Shown: positions 1 through 6,607 of the stretch, piece by piece
Layout of the letters: each line of letters begins with the position of its first letter
Numbering within the stretch: the first letter of the stretch is position 1
Source: Bacillota bacterium
GTDB lineage: Bacteria; Bacillota; Clostridia; Clostridiales; Clostridiaceae
Length of the DNA stretch: 7,484 nucleotides
Direction of reading: 5' to 3'
Assembly: GCA_023399035.1 (NCBI GenBank)
Contig: JAEWQX010000062.1
Coordinates: 1 to 7,484 of the forward strand
Program-made: the position numbers and the translations under genes
Notes under the pieces: generated by a model
What the model was told of the DNA's origin: nothing
Database searches by the model: none
Seen by the model: the letters and a program-made list of their open reading frames with translations, nothing else

Positions 1-44
1 ATAACAATACAGTTTTACAATAATTTATAAAATCGTTAACTTTA

Positions 45-152
45 TTAAGCTTCTTTTCTTTCATTATAAATAGTTATACCTAATGTAAGAGCAAGTCCGC
101 CCCATAAAACTGTTGCACCAACTCCAAATAGTATCAATGATATTGTACTCAT
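45..152 (-). CDS. MetS-like small subunit of NSS amino-acid transporter (35 aa)
   Basis: This encodes a 35-residue single-span membrane protein. A hydrophobic helix of about 24 residues (residues 4-28) contains the VLWGGLAL stretch, and a short charged tail ending NERKEA follows. This matches the pattern of the small subunits of methionine/alanine importers (MetS in Corynebacterium MetPS), which accompany NSS symporters and are needed for their activity. The gene lies 29 nt after the symporter stop and is surely cotranscribed with it. Two ATG codons lie in tandem at 153-155 and 150-152. The GGTGA ribosome site at 158-162 gives 5 nt spacing to the second ATG and only 2 nt to the first, so I chose 152. 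Reading the frame further upstream runs out of frame into the symporter's 3' end and is not real. The function is inferred from size, topology and position. Confidence 0.8.
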   Translation of the reverse strand: MSTISLILFGVGATVLWGGLALTLGITIYNERKEA

Positions 153-181
153 CATCTTCACCACTCTTTCAAAAATATATT

Positions 182-1669
182 TTATTCTTCTATCTTCTTT
201 TCTCTCCAAGGCCTCTTTGTGATAAGTAAGGAACCTATAATTCCTAGTGCTATAACTGACCATCCATATAAGAATAATGCTGACAGAGGATATCCTCCAT
301 AAGGAGACTTAACTTCTCCAAGGAAGCTTTGTACTAACATGAATATTAGTATTGCAGGTGTTAGGAATTTTATTACAATATCCCACCAGCTTCCTATTTT
401 GAAATAAGATACCTCGTTAGTATGTTCTCTGATTGTCTTAGGTTTTATTATCCATCCTATTAATACAACTTCTAATAATCCTACAACTACAATTCCGTAA
501 TTATTTATGAAATTATCTATTATATCAAGAAGATATAATCCTGCTCCTGTAGCATATAATGTACTTACAACGAATCCTATGATACATATTCCTGTAACAA
601 CTTTTTCTCTCTTCCATCCAAATTTATCTCTGAATGGTGCTGCAACTGCTTCTGTTAGGGATACTGATGAAGTTACACCAGCAAATAAAAGACAAAGGAA
701 AAATAAAATTCCTAAAACTGTACCTATAGTACCCATTTCAGTAAATACTGCTGGGAATACTACGAACGCTAGTCCAACACCACTTGATACTACTTCTGAC
801 ATTGGTACACCTTGAGCATTTGCCATAAATCCTAAGATTCCAAAAACAGCAATTGCTGATAAAAATTCAAATCCACAGTTTGCAAATGCAGTCATAAATG
901 CACTGTTATTTATATCTGTTTTCTTTGGCAGATAACTTGAATAAGTCATCATTATTCCCATTGCAAGACTTAAAGAAAAGAATACTTGTCCATAAGCTGC
1001 CACCCATACTTTAGGCTGCATAACCATTGACCAGTCAGGTGTAAATAATGTGTTTAATCCTACTACTGCACCTTCTAAAGTTACTGATCTTATAGCAATT
1101 ATAATCATTATTGTAATAAGTGTTGGTAGTAATATTTTATTTGCTTTTTCTATTCCACCCTTGATTCCTTTATAGCATATAAACCAGTTTACAATCCATA
1201 TTAAGCTTATTCCTATAAGTATAGGCCACACCATTCCTCCAAAGTTAAATGGCGAATCTGTAAGTTTTAAAAAGCTGTTATGGAAAAATCCATTTGAATC
1301 TGATCCCCAGCTCTTCTTGAAGCTGAAACCAAAATAATTAACTGCCCAGCTTAATATCATTGAATAATAAGATAAAATTATGAATGCACTTATTGTAGGC
1401 CACCATCCAAGCCATTCCCATTTTTTATTTGCTCTTGCTATTGCAAGTGGTGTTGAACCTTTGAATTTATGTCCCATACCGTATTCCAATATTAATAAAG
1501 GTATACCTGCTGTAAAAATAGCAAAGAAATAAGGTATTAAAAACGCTCCTCCTCCATTTGTATATGCTACATACGGAAATCTCCATATATTACCTAATCC
1601 CACAGCCGATCCAACTGCTGCAAGTATAAACCCTAGCTTGGACCCCCATTGTTCTCTTTTTTCTTCCAT
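182..1669 (-). CDS. Sodium-dependent amino-acid symporter, NSS/SLC6 family
   Basis: A 495-residue integral membrane protein with about 12 hydrophobic segments, predicted to import an amino acid using the sodium gradient. The N-terminus aligns with LeuT without gaps: W8, G20, A22, V23, the GNIWRFP motif with N27, and gate residue R30. The Na2-site motif AGVTSS (A330, T333, S334) and the Na1 ligand N264 are present; the TM6 core reads FSLS, with Ser232 where LeuT has Thr254. Glu268 sits where LeuT has Glu290, which suggests chloride-independent transport. The ATG at 1667-1669 has an AGGAGG ribosome site (1679-1684) with 9 nt spacing. The adjacent MetS-like small subunit points to methionine, alanine or another neutral amino acid, but the substrate cannot be read from sequence alone. 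The family assignment is firm. Confidence 0.95.
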   Translation of the reverse strand: MEEKREQWGSKLGFILAAVGSAVGLGNIWRFPYVAYTNGGGAFLIPYFFAIFTAGIPLLILEYGMGHKFKGSTPLAIARANKKWEWLGWWPTISAFIILSYYSMILSWAVNYFGFSFKKSWGSDSNGFFHNSFLKLTDSPFNFGGMVWPILIGISLIWIVNWFICYKGIKGGIEKANKILLPTLITIMIIIAIRSVTLEGAVVGLNTLFTPDWSMVMQPKVWVAAYGQVFFSLSLAMGIMMTYSSYLPKKTDINNSAFMTAFANCGFEFLSAIAVFGILGFMANAQGVPMSEVVSSGVGLAFVVFPAVFTEMGTIGTVLGILFFLCLLFAGVTSSVSLTEAVAAPFRDKFGWKREKVVTGICIIGFVVSTLYATGAGLYLLDIIDNFINNYGIVVVGLLEVVLIGWIIKPKTIREHTNEVSYFKIGSWWDIVIKFLTPAILIFMLVQSFLGEVKSPYGGYPLSALFLYGWSVIALGIIGSLLITKRPWREKKIEE

Positions 1670-1731
1670 AAATAACTTCCTCCTGTCGTTCTATATTGGG
1701 CTACTTTTTCCTCCGTTTTAATAATAAATAT

Positions 1732-1760
1732 ATAATATTATAATTTAATAATTATTTCAA
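1732..1760 (-). promoter_or_regulatory. Predicted sigma-A promoter of the symporter unit
   Basis: On the minus strand, TTGAAA (1755-1760) and TATTAT (1732-1737) are separated by exactly 17 nt. Transcription would begin near 1725 and give a leader of about 55 nt. The leader carries two GGAGGA sites; the one next to the ATG serves the symporter, while the upstream one near 1710-1715 has no start codon after it. The surrounding DNA is very AT-rich, so chance matches are a risk. Confidence 0.5.
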
Positions 1761-1885
1761 GGTTTTATTGTTGAATATTATCCTTTTTCTTTATATTTTT
1801 ATCACATTATCATTATATACTGTTTTAATTAATAAATATATTAATTTACAAATCTTATGTATATTTTTTATTAATAATTTGGCAT

Positions 1886-1919
1886 AAAAAAACTGCAGAT
1901 ATGATCTCCACAGTTTTTT
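1886..1919 (-). terminator. Rho-independent terminator after the decarboxylase gene
   Basis: An inverted repeat of nine bases (AAAAAACTG / CAGTTTTTT) encloses an inner AGAT-CAT-ATCT hairpin with a small internal loop, and on the minus strand it ends in a run of seven T. It begins 19 nt after the decarboxylase stop. The matching A run on the other side gives a weak T-run on the plus strand too, but no plus-strand gene needs it. Confidence 0.8.
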
Positions 1920-1938
1920 CTAATATATATAATTGGTA

Positions 1939-3366
1939 CTATATATATTTGCTTATGATTTTTATTTTTCTTTCTTCTTTATCAACTCCAATAATATCCT
2001 TTCCATTATCAATATAATCATTAATAATGTGCAGCGATTCATCAGATATTAATTCTCCTGGACATACAAGTGGTATTCCCGGAGGATATGGAGTAATAAA
2101 ATCTTTTGATATTTTACCTCTACTTTTATCTATTCCAACAGTTTCATAAGGCAAGACAAAAGCTTCATGAGGTTCTAAAATCTTTTCTGGAATCACGCTT
2201 TCGTAAGCTGCTGCATATGCTGAATCGCTGATTGCATTTAAATCAAGTTCTAATAAAGCATTATATATCTTTCTAAAATCTTCATCATTAAAGAACGGCG
2301 AAAGTATAAATACTACTCCCTGTGAAAAACTCATTTCACATTGAATTTTCTTCTCCCTGAAATAATCTAGGAGTTTATGACCGCTATACCCTTTAGGAAG
2401 TACGATCACATATCTGCTTTTATCAACATCGTATTCTCCGTATTTTTTAATATCGCTCTGAGATAAAATCTTAACTTTCCCAAGACTGTTTATTTTATTC
2501 TTCCAATCTTCTGATTTATCAATAAGTATCTCGTAATCTCTTTCTCCATACCTGTCCATATAATATCTTGCATAATCCAACGATGCCATTATGAGATATG
2601 ATGGCGATGTAGTCATGAATACTCTTAAGTAAAACTCGAAATCAGCATTTTCATCATTGACTGTCATATATGAGCCCTGAGTCAATGCCGGAAGTGTTTT
2701 ATGTGCACTTAAAACAACATAATCTCCAATATGCGCCATACTTTTAGGAAGCTTTTTAGTTATGCCAAGGTGTGCACCATGAGCACAATCAAGTATTATC
2801 TTTAATCCCCTGCTTTTTAAATCATATATTATATCTTCAATATCATAAGTTATTCCAAAATAATTAGGATAAGTTAAAATTATTCCCTTAGGACTGCTGC
2901 AATTATCAAAAGCCTTGTATATATTTTTTCTGTCAGGCGGCATAAAGATTCCATTTTCATAATCTATAACAGGTTCTATATAGGAGATTTTTAACTTTCT
3001 TAAAATAGCTGCATTATAAATAGACTTGTGACAGTTCCTTTCAACTATAACTTCATCACCTTCACTAAAACATGCAAAAACTGCACTCAAATTACCACCA
3101 GAACTTCCATTGACTAAGAAATACGCTCTTTTAGATTTATATGTTCTCGCCAGAAGCTTCTGGGCATCATCAATAATACCTTCTGGACAGTGAAGATTAT
3201 CTAATGGATCTACTTCTGTAATATCAAGTTTCCCCATTCTATTCATAAACTCTCTCCCTAAGCTGTCCACTTCAAACCCAAGGCCGCATTTGTTTCCAGG
3301 CATGGATAACATTAAATTTTTCTCATTATGATACTTGAATAACTCTTCTAGTAATGGTGCCTTCAA
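1939..3366 (-). CDS. Orn/Lys/Arg decarboxylase family protein (PLP-dependent, fold type I)
   Basis: A 475-residue cytosolic decarboxylase predicted to convert a basic amino acid to its amine, as in polyamine synthesis. Its length fits the short Bacillus SpeA/YaaO type without the N-terminal wing domain of the E. coli inducible enzymes. Visible motifs are NGSSGGN (86-92), CHKS with the cofactor-stacking His113, LDCAHGAH with Asp193 expected to bind the pyridine nitrogen, and SAHKTLPALTQG with Lys223 as the PLP Schiff-base lysine. The C-terminal domain contains PYPPGIPL. The N-terminal PGHK motif of the family reads PGNK here (Asn25). The start is TTG at 3364-3366, with AGGGG (3374-3378) 7 nt before it. 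It follows the M16 peptidase gene by 14 nt and is probably translated from the same mRNA. Arginine, lysine or ornithine cannot be chosen from the sequence alone. Confidence 0.93.
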   Translation of the reverse strand: MKAPLLEELFKYHNEKNLMLSMPGNKCGLGFEVDSLGREFMNRMGKLDITEVDPLDNLHCPEGIIDDAQKLLARTYKSKRAYFLVNGSSGGNLSAVFACFSEGDEVIVERNCHKSIYNAAILRKLKISYIEPVIDYENGIFMPPDRKNIYKAFDNCSSPKGIILTYPNYFGITYDIEDIIYDLKSRGLKIILDCAHGAHLGITKKLPKSMAHIGDYVVLSAHKTLPALTQGSYMTVNDENADFEFYLRVFMTTSPSYLIMASLDYARYYMDRYGERDYEILIDKSEDWKNKINSLGKVKILSQSDIKKYGEYDVDKSRYVIVLPKGYSGHKLLDYFREKKIQCEMSFSQGVVFILSPFFNDEDFRKIYNALLELDLNAISDSAYAAAYESVIPEKILEPHEAFVLPYETVGIDKSRGKISKDFITPYPPGIPLVCPGELISDESLHIINDYIDNGKDIIGVDKEERKIKIISKYI

Positions 3367-3373
3367 AACAATT

Positions 3374-3378
3374 CCCCT
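3374..3378 (-). promoter_or_regulatory. Ribosome binding site fixing the TTG start of the decarboxylase
   Basis: AGGGG lies 7 nt upstream of TTG 3364-3366, inside the 14-nt gap after the M16 peptidase stop. No ATG or GTG in frame lies nearby, and the TTG begins the conserved N-terminal region. Confidence 0.7.
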
Positions 3379-3380
3379 TT

Positions 3381-4607
3381 CTAATATACTACTTGTACTG
3401 CTGAACTTTTAAAAACCTTTTTAGCAGATTCTAAAATATCTTTTACTGTAATTTCATCCATTTTATATAGTCCGTCCATATATATGTTGTAATCTCCAAA
3501 CATTGAATCATATGTTGCAAGTTCCTTTGCTAAAACAATACTCTGTTCTTCCCTGAACAATCTTTTTAATTTAGAGCTTTTTATTAATTTTTTCAATTGT
3601 ATATCATCTATAAATACATCATTTGAATTTATATCTTTTACTAATTTCATAACAAGATTAACTGCTTTATCCACATTTTCTTTAGATGTAGTAAATGTTA
3701 TCTTATACATCTTAAGATAATTTTCATGAGCAACCCTTGTAAGCACATCATAAACCAATGAATTTTTAGTTCTCAGAGTATCAAACAGCATAGAATTGAT
3801 GCCTTCTCCAAAATATTGATTAAAAATTCTGAAAGCATTTAATTCTTTATCAGTTAACTTATCTATAGGAAAAATAATTTGAACTCTTGCATTTTTAACT
3901 CCATCTCTTTTTTCATAAAATATCTTATTCTCATCTATTTTTTCGTATTCATTATCATTACATTTGAATATTTTTCTTTGTGATTTTGATTCCCATACTC
4001 CAAAATACTTTTCTAATATATTAATGATTTCATTGTAATCAATAGATGATACAACTGCAACAGATGTATTTTCCGGGAAATAATTTTCTTCATAAAAATC
4101 TCGTATATCTTTAACTGTAAGTTGATTCAGACTTTCTTTTGTGCCTATTATGGGATGCTTTATTCTTCTGGTATTAAATATATTATAAAACAATTTATCT
4201 TCACAGAATTGTTCTACTTCTTCATCCCATTCTTCAAGTTCTTCCTTTATAACTTCCATCTCATCTTTAAATCCCTGATCATCAAAAACTGAATTTAATA
4301 GTATATCTGAAAATAATTCTATCCCCTTTTCCAAATCTTCATTCAGCAGACTTCCATAGTAAATTACATATGGATAATTTGTCATTGCATTCTGAAAACC
4401 AAAAATACTGCTCAATTCTTCATTTATCTGTGCTTCGCTTCTATTTTTTGTTTTCTTATAAACCATATGTTCAACTGCATGTGCAATCCCTTTCTTATTA
4501 TCTTCCATTCCTGCACCAGCATTAATTGATATACAGATTGATGTTAATTCACTTTCACTATGCTTATATATCAGTTTTAAATTATTCTTTAATACAAGTT
4601 CCTTCAA
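3381..4607 (-). CDS. M16 family zinc metallopeptidase (insulinase/processing-peptidase type)
   Basis: A 408-residue single-chain M16 peptidase, similar in length to Bacillus MlpA/YmxG. The inverted zinc motif HAVEH gives H43, E46 (catalytic) and H47. A third zinc ligand, E123, lies 76 residues later in the EVIKEE stretch, matching the family spacing. The C-terminal half keeps the Arg...Tyr pair (R279 and Y286, in FDTLRTKNSLVYD) that helps bind peptide substrates. The enzyme is therefore likely active and cytosolic, as no signal peptide is seen. The start is probably TTG at 4605-4607. A GTG nine bases upstream is also in frame, but it overlaps the ribosome site and has no site of its own. The gene follows the SCIFF maturase after a strong terminator and precedes the decarboxylase. 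M16 enzymes cleave small peptides and some mature RiPPs; the substrate here is unknown. Confidence 0.92.
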   Translation of the reverse strand: MKELVLKNNLKLIYKHSESELTSICISINAGAGMEDNKKGIAHAVEHMVYKKTKNRSEAQINEELSSIFGFQNAMTNYPYVIYYGSLLNEDLEKGIELFSDILLNSVFDDQGFKDEMEVIKEELEEWDEEVEQFCEDKLFYNIFNTRRIKHPIIGTKESLNQLTVKDIRDFYEENYFPENTSVAVVSSIDYNEIINILEKYFGVWESKSQRKIFKCNDNEYEKIDENKIFYEKRDGVKNARVQIIFPIDKLTDKELNAFRIFNQYFGEGINSMLFDTLRTKNSLVYDVLTRVAHENYLKMYKITFTTSKENVDKAVNLVMKLVKDINSNDVFIDDIQLKKLIKSSKLKRLFREEQSIVLAKELATYDSMFGDYNIYMDGLYKMDEITVKDILESAKKVFKSSAVQVVY

Positions 4608-4615
4608 CTTAGTCA

Positions 4616-4620
4616 CTCCT
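4616..4620 (-). promoter_or_regulatory. Ribosome binding site deciding the M16 peptidase start
   Basis: AAAAGGAG with its AGGAG core lies 8 nt upstream of TTG 4605-4607. The in-frame GTG at 4614-4616 uses the last G of this site, so ribosomes bound here should initiate at the TTG. The protein is therefore 408 rather than 411 residues and begins MKELVLK. Confidence 0.75.
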
Positions 4621-4629
4621 TTTAATCTT

Positions 4630-4657
4630 ATAATATCAAAAAGTATAGCAGCGTAAA
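4630..4657 (-). promoter_or_regulatory. Possible weak promoter for the peptidase-decarboxylase unit
   Basis: TATTAT (4630-4635) lies 16 nt from TTTACG (4652-4657) on the minus strand. The -35 element falls inside the preceding terminator hairpin, and the transcript would start only a few bases before the ribosome site. The -35 match is 4 of 6. Readthrough from the maturase gene is the alternative source of this mRNA. Confidence 0.3.
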
Positions 4658-4677
4658 TATACGCTGCTATACTTTTT
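4638..4677 (-). terminator. Strong terminator of the SCIFF unit
   Basis: A perfect 18-bp stem (4638-4655 with 4660-4677) has a 4-nt loop and a GC-rich core, AGCAGCG/CGCTGCT. A-T pairs flank the core, giving five T at the end on the minus strand. It overlaps the maturase stop codon (4676-4678). The repeat is symmetric and could work in both directions, but all genes here are on the minus strand. Confidence 0.9.
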
Positions 4678-6037
4678 ATTCGTTATCAACTGCTTTTAAG
4701 GCTATTGCACATTCAATTCTCTTCTTCTGCATCTTACATCCTATTTCATATGGAATATTCATATCACCATTGAAATTAACATTGTTAGCCTGACATCCTC
4801 CACTACAGTAGAATCTTGCCCAGCATTCTTTACATTTTGGCTTATTATATATGTGAGCCTTCTTAAATGTTTTTGCTAAGTCACTGTTAAATGTATCTTC
4901 GTATATATCGCCTAATTTATATTCTTCTTTTCCTACAAACTGATGACATGGATAAACTTCACCTTGAGGAGTTATAGCAACATATTCAAATCCAGCTCCA
5001 CATCCTGAAATTCTCTTATAAACGCAAGGTCCACCTTGAAGATCTATGTTAAAGTGATAGAACTTAAATTCATCTCCTTCCTTCTTTCTTCTCTTCATTT
5101 CATGATAAAGCTTATCATAGTTATCAAAAATTGTTGGAAGGTCTTCTTCTCTTATTGAAAGAGCATGCTTATCTTCTAAAACAACTGGCTCTATTGATAA
5201 TTCCCTGAATCCTTCATTAACCATAGCCATAACATCTTCATAGAAATCTGTATTATCTCTAGTGAAAGTTCCTCTTACATAATAAGTCTTGCCTGGAGTT
5301 CTTCTCTTTATCATTTCTTTAATATTTGGAATAATATCATCATAAGAACCGCTCTTGTCTATTTTTATTCTTACATTATCATTGACTTCTTTTCTTCCAT
5401 CTAACGATAATATTATATTTCCCATTTCTTTATCCATATAATCCATCATTTCTGGAGTTAAAAGTGTTGCATTTGTAGTCATTGTAAATCTTATTCTCTT
5501 GCCCCACTTTTCTTCATTATCTCTTGCATATTTAATTATTTCCTTAATCTTGTCCATAATTAAAGTTGGTTCTCCACCAAATAAATCTATTTCAATATTT
5601 CTTCTTGGACCGCTTCTCTTTATAACGTAATCTATTGCCTTTTTAGCTGTTTCAACGCTCATGACACCACCATGTCCATGATATTCTCCTTCATCTGCAA
5701 AACAATATTTACATCTTAAATTACATCCATGAATTACATTTAAGCAGATAGCCTTGATGTAATCTCTGTCATCCATAGAACTGTGAGCTATTTCTTCATA
5801 TTGATCTTCTGAGTAAAGAATTCCATCTTCAGCTAATTCCTGAATTTCATCATATGCCTCTGAAAGTTCTTCTTCATCATACTTTTTCTTAAGTCTTTCT
5901 AATACTTCTTTTTTAGGCTGTAACTTATTATCATCTAATATATCATAAACTAATTCATCTACTACATGAACAGCTCCAGTGTTTACATCTAAAACAAAAT
6001 AGTTATCATCCTGTTTAAACTTATGTATTAATGCCAT
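4676..6037 (-). CDS. SCIFF peptide maturase, radical SAM/SPASM enzyme
   Basis: A 453-residue enzyme that installs thioether crosslinks in the adjacent SCIFF precursor, using S-adenosylmethionine and iron-sulfur clusters. Residues 1 to about 85 look like a PqqD-type leader-binding (RRE) domain. The radical SAM motif CxxxCxxC is C105, C109 and C112, with GGEP at 154-157. The C-terminal SPASM domain fits the canonical pattern exactly: C346-x12-G-x4-C364, C402-x2-C405-x5-C411-x3-C415, then C434. Further cysteines are C338 and C443. This equals the ligand set for two auxiliary [4Fe-4S] clusters in the characterised SCIFF maturases (CteB type, about 450 residues). I chose ATG 6035-6037, because a TTG two codons upstream lies only 3 nt from the ribosome site. 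It is cytosolic and cotranscribed with the precursor. Confidence 0.96.
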   Translation of the reverse strand: MALIHKFKQDDNYFVLDVNTGAVHVVDELVYDILDDNKLQPKKEVLERLKKKYDEEELSEAYDEIQELAEDGILYSEDQYEEIAHSSMDDRDYIKAICLNVIHGCNLRCKYCFADEGEYHGHGGVMSVETAKKAIDYVIKRSGPRRNIEIDLFGGEPTLIMDKIKEIIKYARDNEEKWGKRIRFTMTTNATLLTPEMMDYMDKEMGNIILSLDGRKEVNDNVRIKIDKSGSYDDIIPNIKEMIKRRTPGKTYYVRGTFTRDNTDFYEDVMAMVNEGFRELSIEPVVLEDKHALSIREEDLPTIFDNYDKLYHEMKRRKKEGDEFKFYHFNIDLQGGPCVYKRISGCGAGFEYVAITPQGEVYPCHQFVGKEEYKLGDIYEDTFNSDLAKTFKKAHIYNKPKCKECWARFYCSGGCQANNVNFNGDMNIPYEIGCKMQKKRIECAIALKAVDNE

Positions 6038-6046
6038 TTTCAAATT

Positions 6047-6052
6047 CCTCCT
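6047..6052 (-). promoter_or_regulatory. Ribosome binding site deciding the maturase start
   Basis: A consensus AGGAGG lies 9 nt from ATG 6035-6037 but only 3 nt from the in-frame TTG at 6041-6043. Translation should begin at the ATG, giving MALIHKF as the N-terminus. Confidence 0.85.
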
Positions 6053-6125
6053 GAATATTAAATATATCTATATATAAAAATCGCCAAGACGACTATTAAT
6101 TGCTTATTTTTCTTTAAATAAAGCA

Positions 6126-6149
6126 AGCAGTAACTTTTCAGTTACTGCT
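6126..6149 (-). terminator. Attenuator-like hairpin between SCIFF precursor and maturase
   Basis: On the minus strand AGCAGTAACT-GAAA-AGTTACTGCT forms a perfect 10-bp stem with a GAAA (GNRA) tetraloop, starting 8 nt after the precursor stop. The following tract TGCTTTATTT is T-rich but interrupted, so termination should be partial. A second imperfect hairpin (6102-6124) overlaps this tract. The likely role is to keep precursor mRNA in excess of maturase mRNA, by partial termination or by protecting a processed 3' end. Confidence 0.6.
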
Positions 6150-6157
6150 CTTAAAAA

Positions 6158-6295
6158 TTAGTTTTCGCATTCTAAGTTTGCAACTGTGCAAGAAGTCTTA
6201 CAAGCTGATTGACAAGAGTTTGCGCATTCTTTACAGCCTGGTTTGCATAAACTGTTTTTTATGTTTGGATTGTTGATTGTTTTTATATGCTTCAT
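6158..6295 (-). CDS. SCIFF ribosomally synthesised peptide precursor (45 aa)
   Basis: A 45-residue RiPP precursor that begins MKHIKTIN, the conserved SCIFF leader, and ends with the cysteine-rich core. The core contains CQSACKTSCTVAN, the signature of the family (six cysteines in forty-five residues). The usual six cysteines are C21, C24, C28, C32, C36 and C43; C17 is a seventh. In characterised SCIFF peptides the maturase links Cys32 to Thr37, and both residues occupy those positions here. The length matches the family name exactly. The ATG at 6293-6295 has a GGAGGG ribosome site (6305-6310) 9 nt upstream. It lies 120 nt before the maturase with its own strong promoter. The mature peptide's role is not settled; proposals include signalling between cells. 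Confidence 0.96.
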   Translation of the reverse strand: MKHIKTINNPNIKNSLCKPGCKECANSCQSACKTSCTVANLECEN

Positions 6296-6329
6296 TTATA
6301 AAAGCCCTCCATTCAATTTTTCTCCAATT

Positions 6330-6358
6330 ATTATACCATTGTTAGGACAAATTCTCAA
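6330..6358 (-). promoter_or_regulatory. Strong sigma-A promoter of the SCIFF unit
   Basis: TTGAGA (6353-6358) and a perfect TATAAT (6330-6335) are 17 nt apart, with an extended -10 TG just before it (TGGTATAAT). Transcription would begin near 6323, giving a leader of about 28 nt with the GGAGGG ribosome site. This is the best promoter in the window and implies high basal expression of the peptide. Confidence 0.85.
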
Positions 6359-6563
6359 TGGTTAATAATAATTGTATAATCAAAGCAGTTTTCATCACTT
6401 TAGATTATATATCTATATTTAAAATATTATTACTATATTTTCAAATTTATTATAAGTAATTAATCTATAATCTAAATCACTCCACACATTTTAGTATATT
6501 ATTAGTCAACTCAATGAATAAATATAATTTATATTAAATTAGTGAGTATGTATAATTCCTCCA
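6359..6563. other. AT-rich intergenic stretch without genes
   Basis: About 205 bases between the htpG terminator and the SCIFF promoter hold no open frame of note on either strand. The only structure I see is an 11-bp inverted repeat listed separately. The stretch is upstream of the SCIFF promoter and could carry regulator sites, but no known operator is recognisable. Confidence 0.7.
6399..6476. repeat. 11-bp inverted repeat upstream of the SCIFF promoter
   Basis: TTTAGATTATA (6399-6409) and its exact complement TATAATCTAAA (6466-6476) flank 56 AT-rich bases, 41-118 bp upstream of the SCIFF -35 element. They could be paired sites for a regulator. In DNA this AT-rich a chance match is possible. 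Confidence 0.5.
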
Positions 6564-6607
6564 AAAATAAATGCTATTGCAATAATTATTGCAATAGCAT
6601 TTATTTT
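6564..6607 (-). terminator. Terminator of htpG, a perfect 44-bp palindrome
   Basis: The sequence is a complete palindrome centred between 6585 and 6586, with a 20-bp stem and AATT at the tip. The core is ATGCTATTGCAAT, and the outer arms are A and T runs, giving the terminal T run on the minus strand. It overlaps the htpG stop codon (6606-6608). Confidence 0.88.

Noticed and set aside
1..44. Terminator after the small transporter subunit
   Set aside because: Only weak AT-rich inverted matches are visible; the real terminator probably lies outside the window.
153..263. N-terminal extension of the small subunit to 72 residues
   Set aside because: It overlaps the symporter 3' end out of frame, and the ribosome site GGTGA sits just before the ATG pair at 150-155.
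507..815. 102-codon open frame on the plus strand
   Set aside because: It lies wholly antisense to the well-supported symporter gene, its translation resembles no family, and no ribosome site or promoter is evident.
1706..1716. Second GGAGGA site in the symporter leader, hinting at a leader peptide
   Set aside because: No start codon follows at suitable spacing; at most it is a standby ribosome site.
1740..1885. Small RNA or riboswitch in the AT-rich gap before the symporter
   Set aside because: No GC-rich stems or conserved riboswitch elements are visible, only scattered AT palindromes.
6053..6101. Internal promoter for the maturase (TTAATA, 17 nt, TATATA)
   Set aside because: Both boxes match only 4 of 6 bases in very AT-rich DNA; not strong enough to list.
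6434..6450. CodY-like site around TTTTCAAATTT
   Set aside because: Only about nine of fifteen positions match the CodY consensus, which is easily reached by chance at this base composition.
6552..6563. GGAGGA ribosome-like site after the htpG terminator
   Set aside because: On the minus strand it is followed by no ATG, GTG or TTG at a useful distance, and the frames close quickly.
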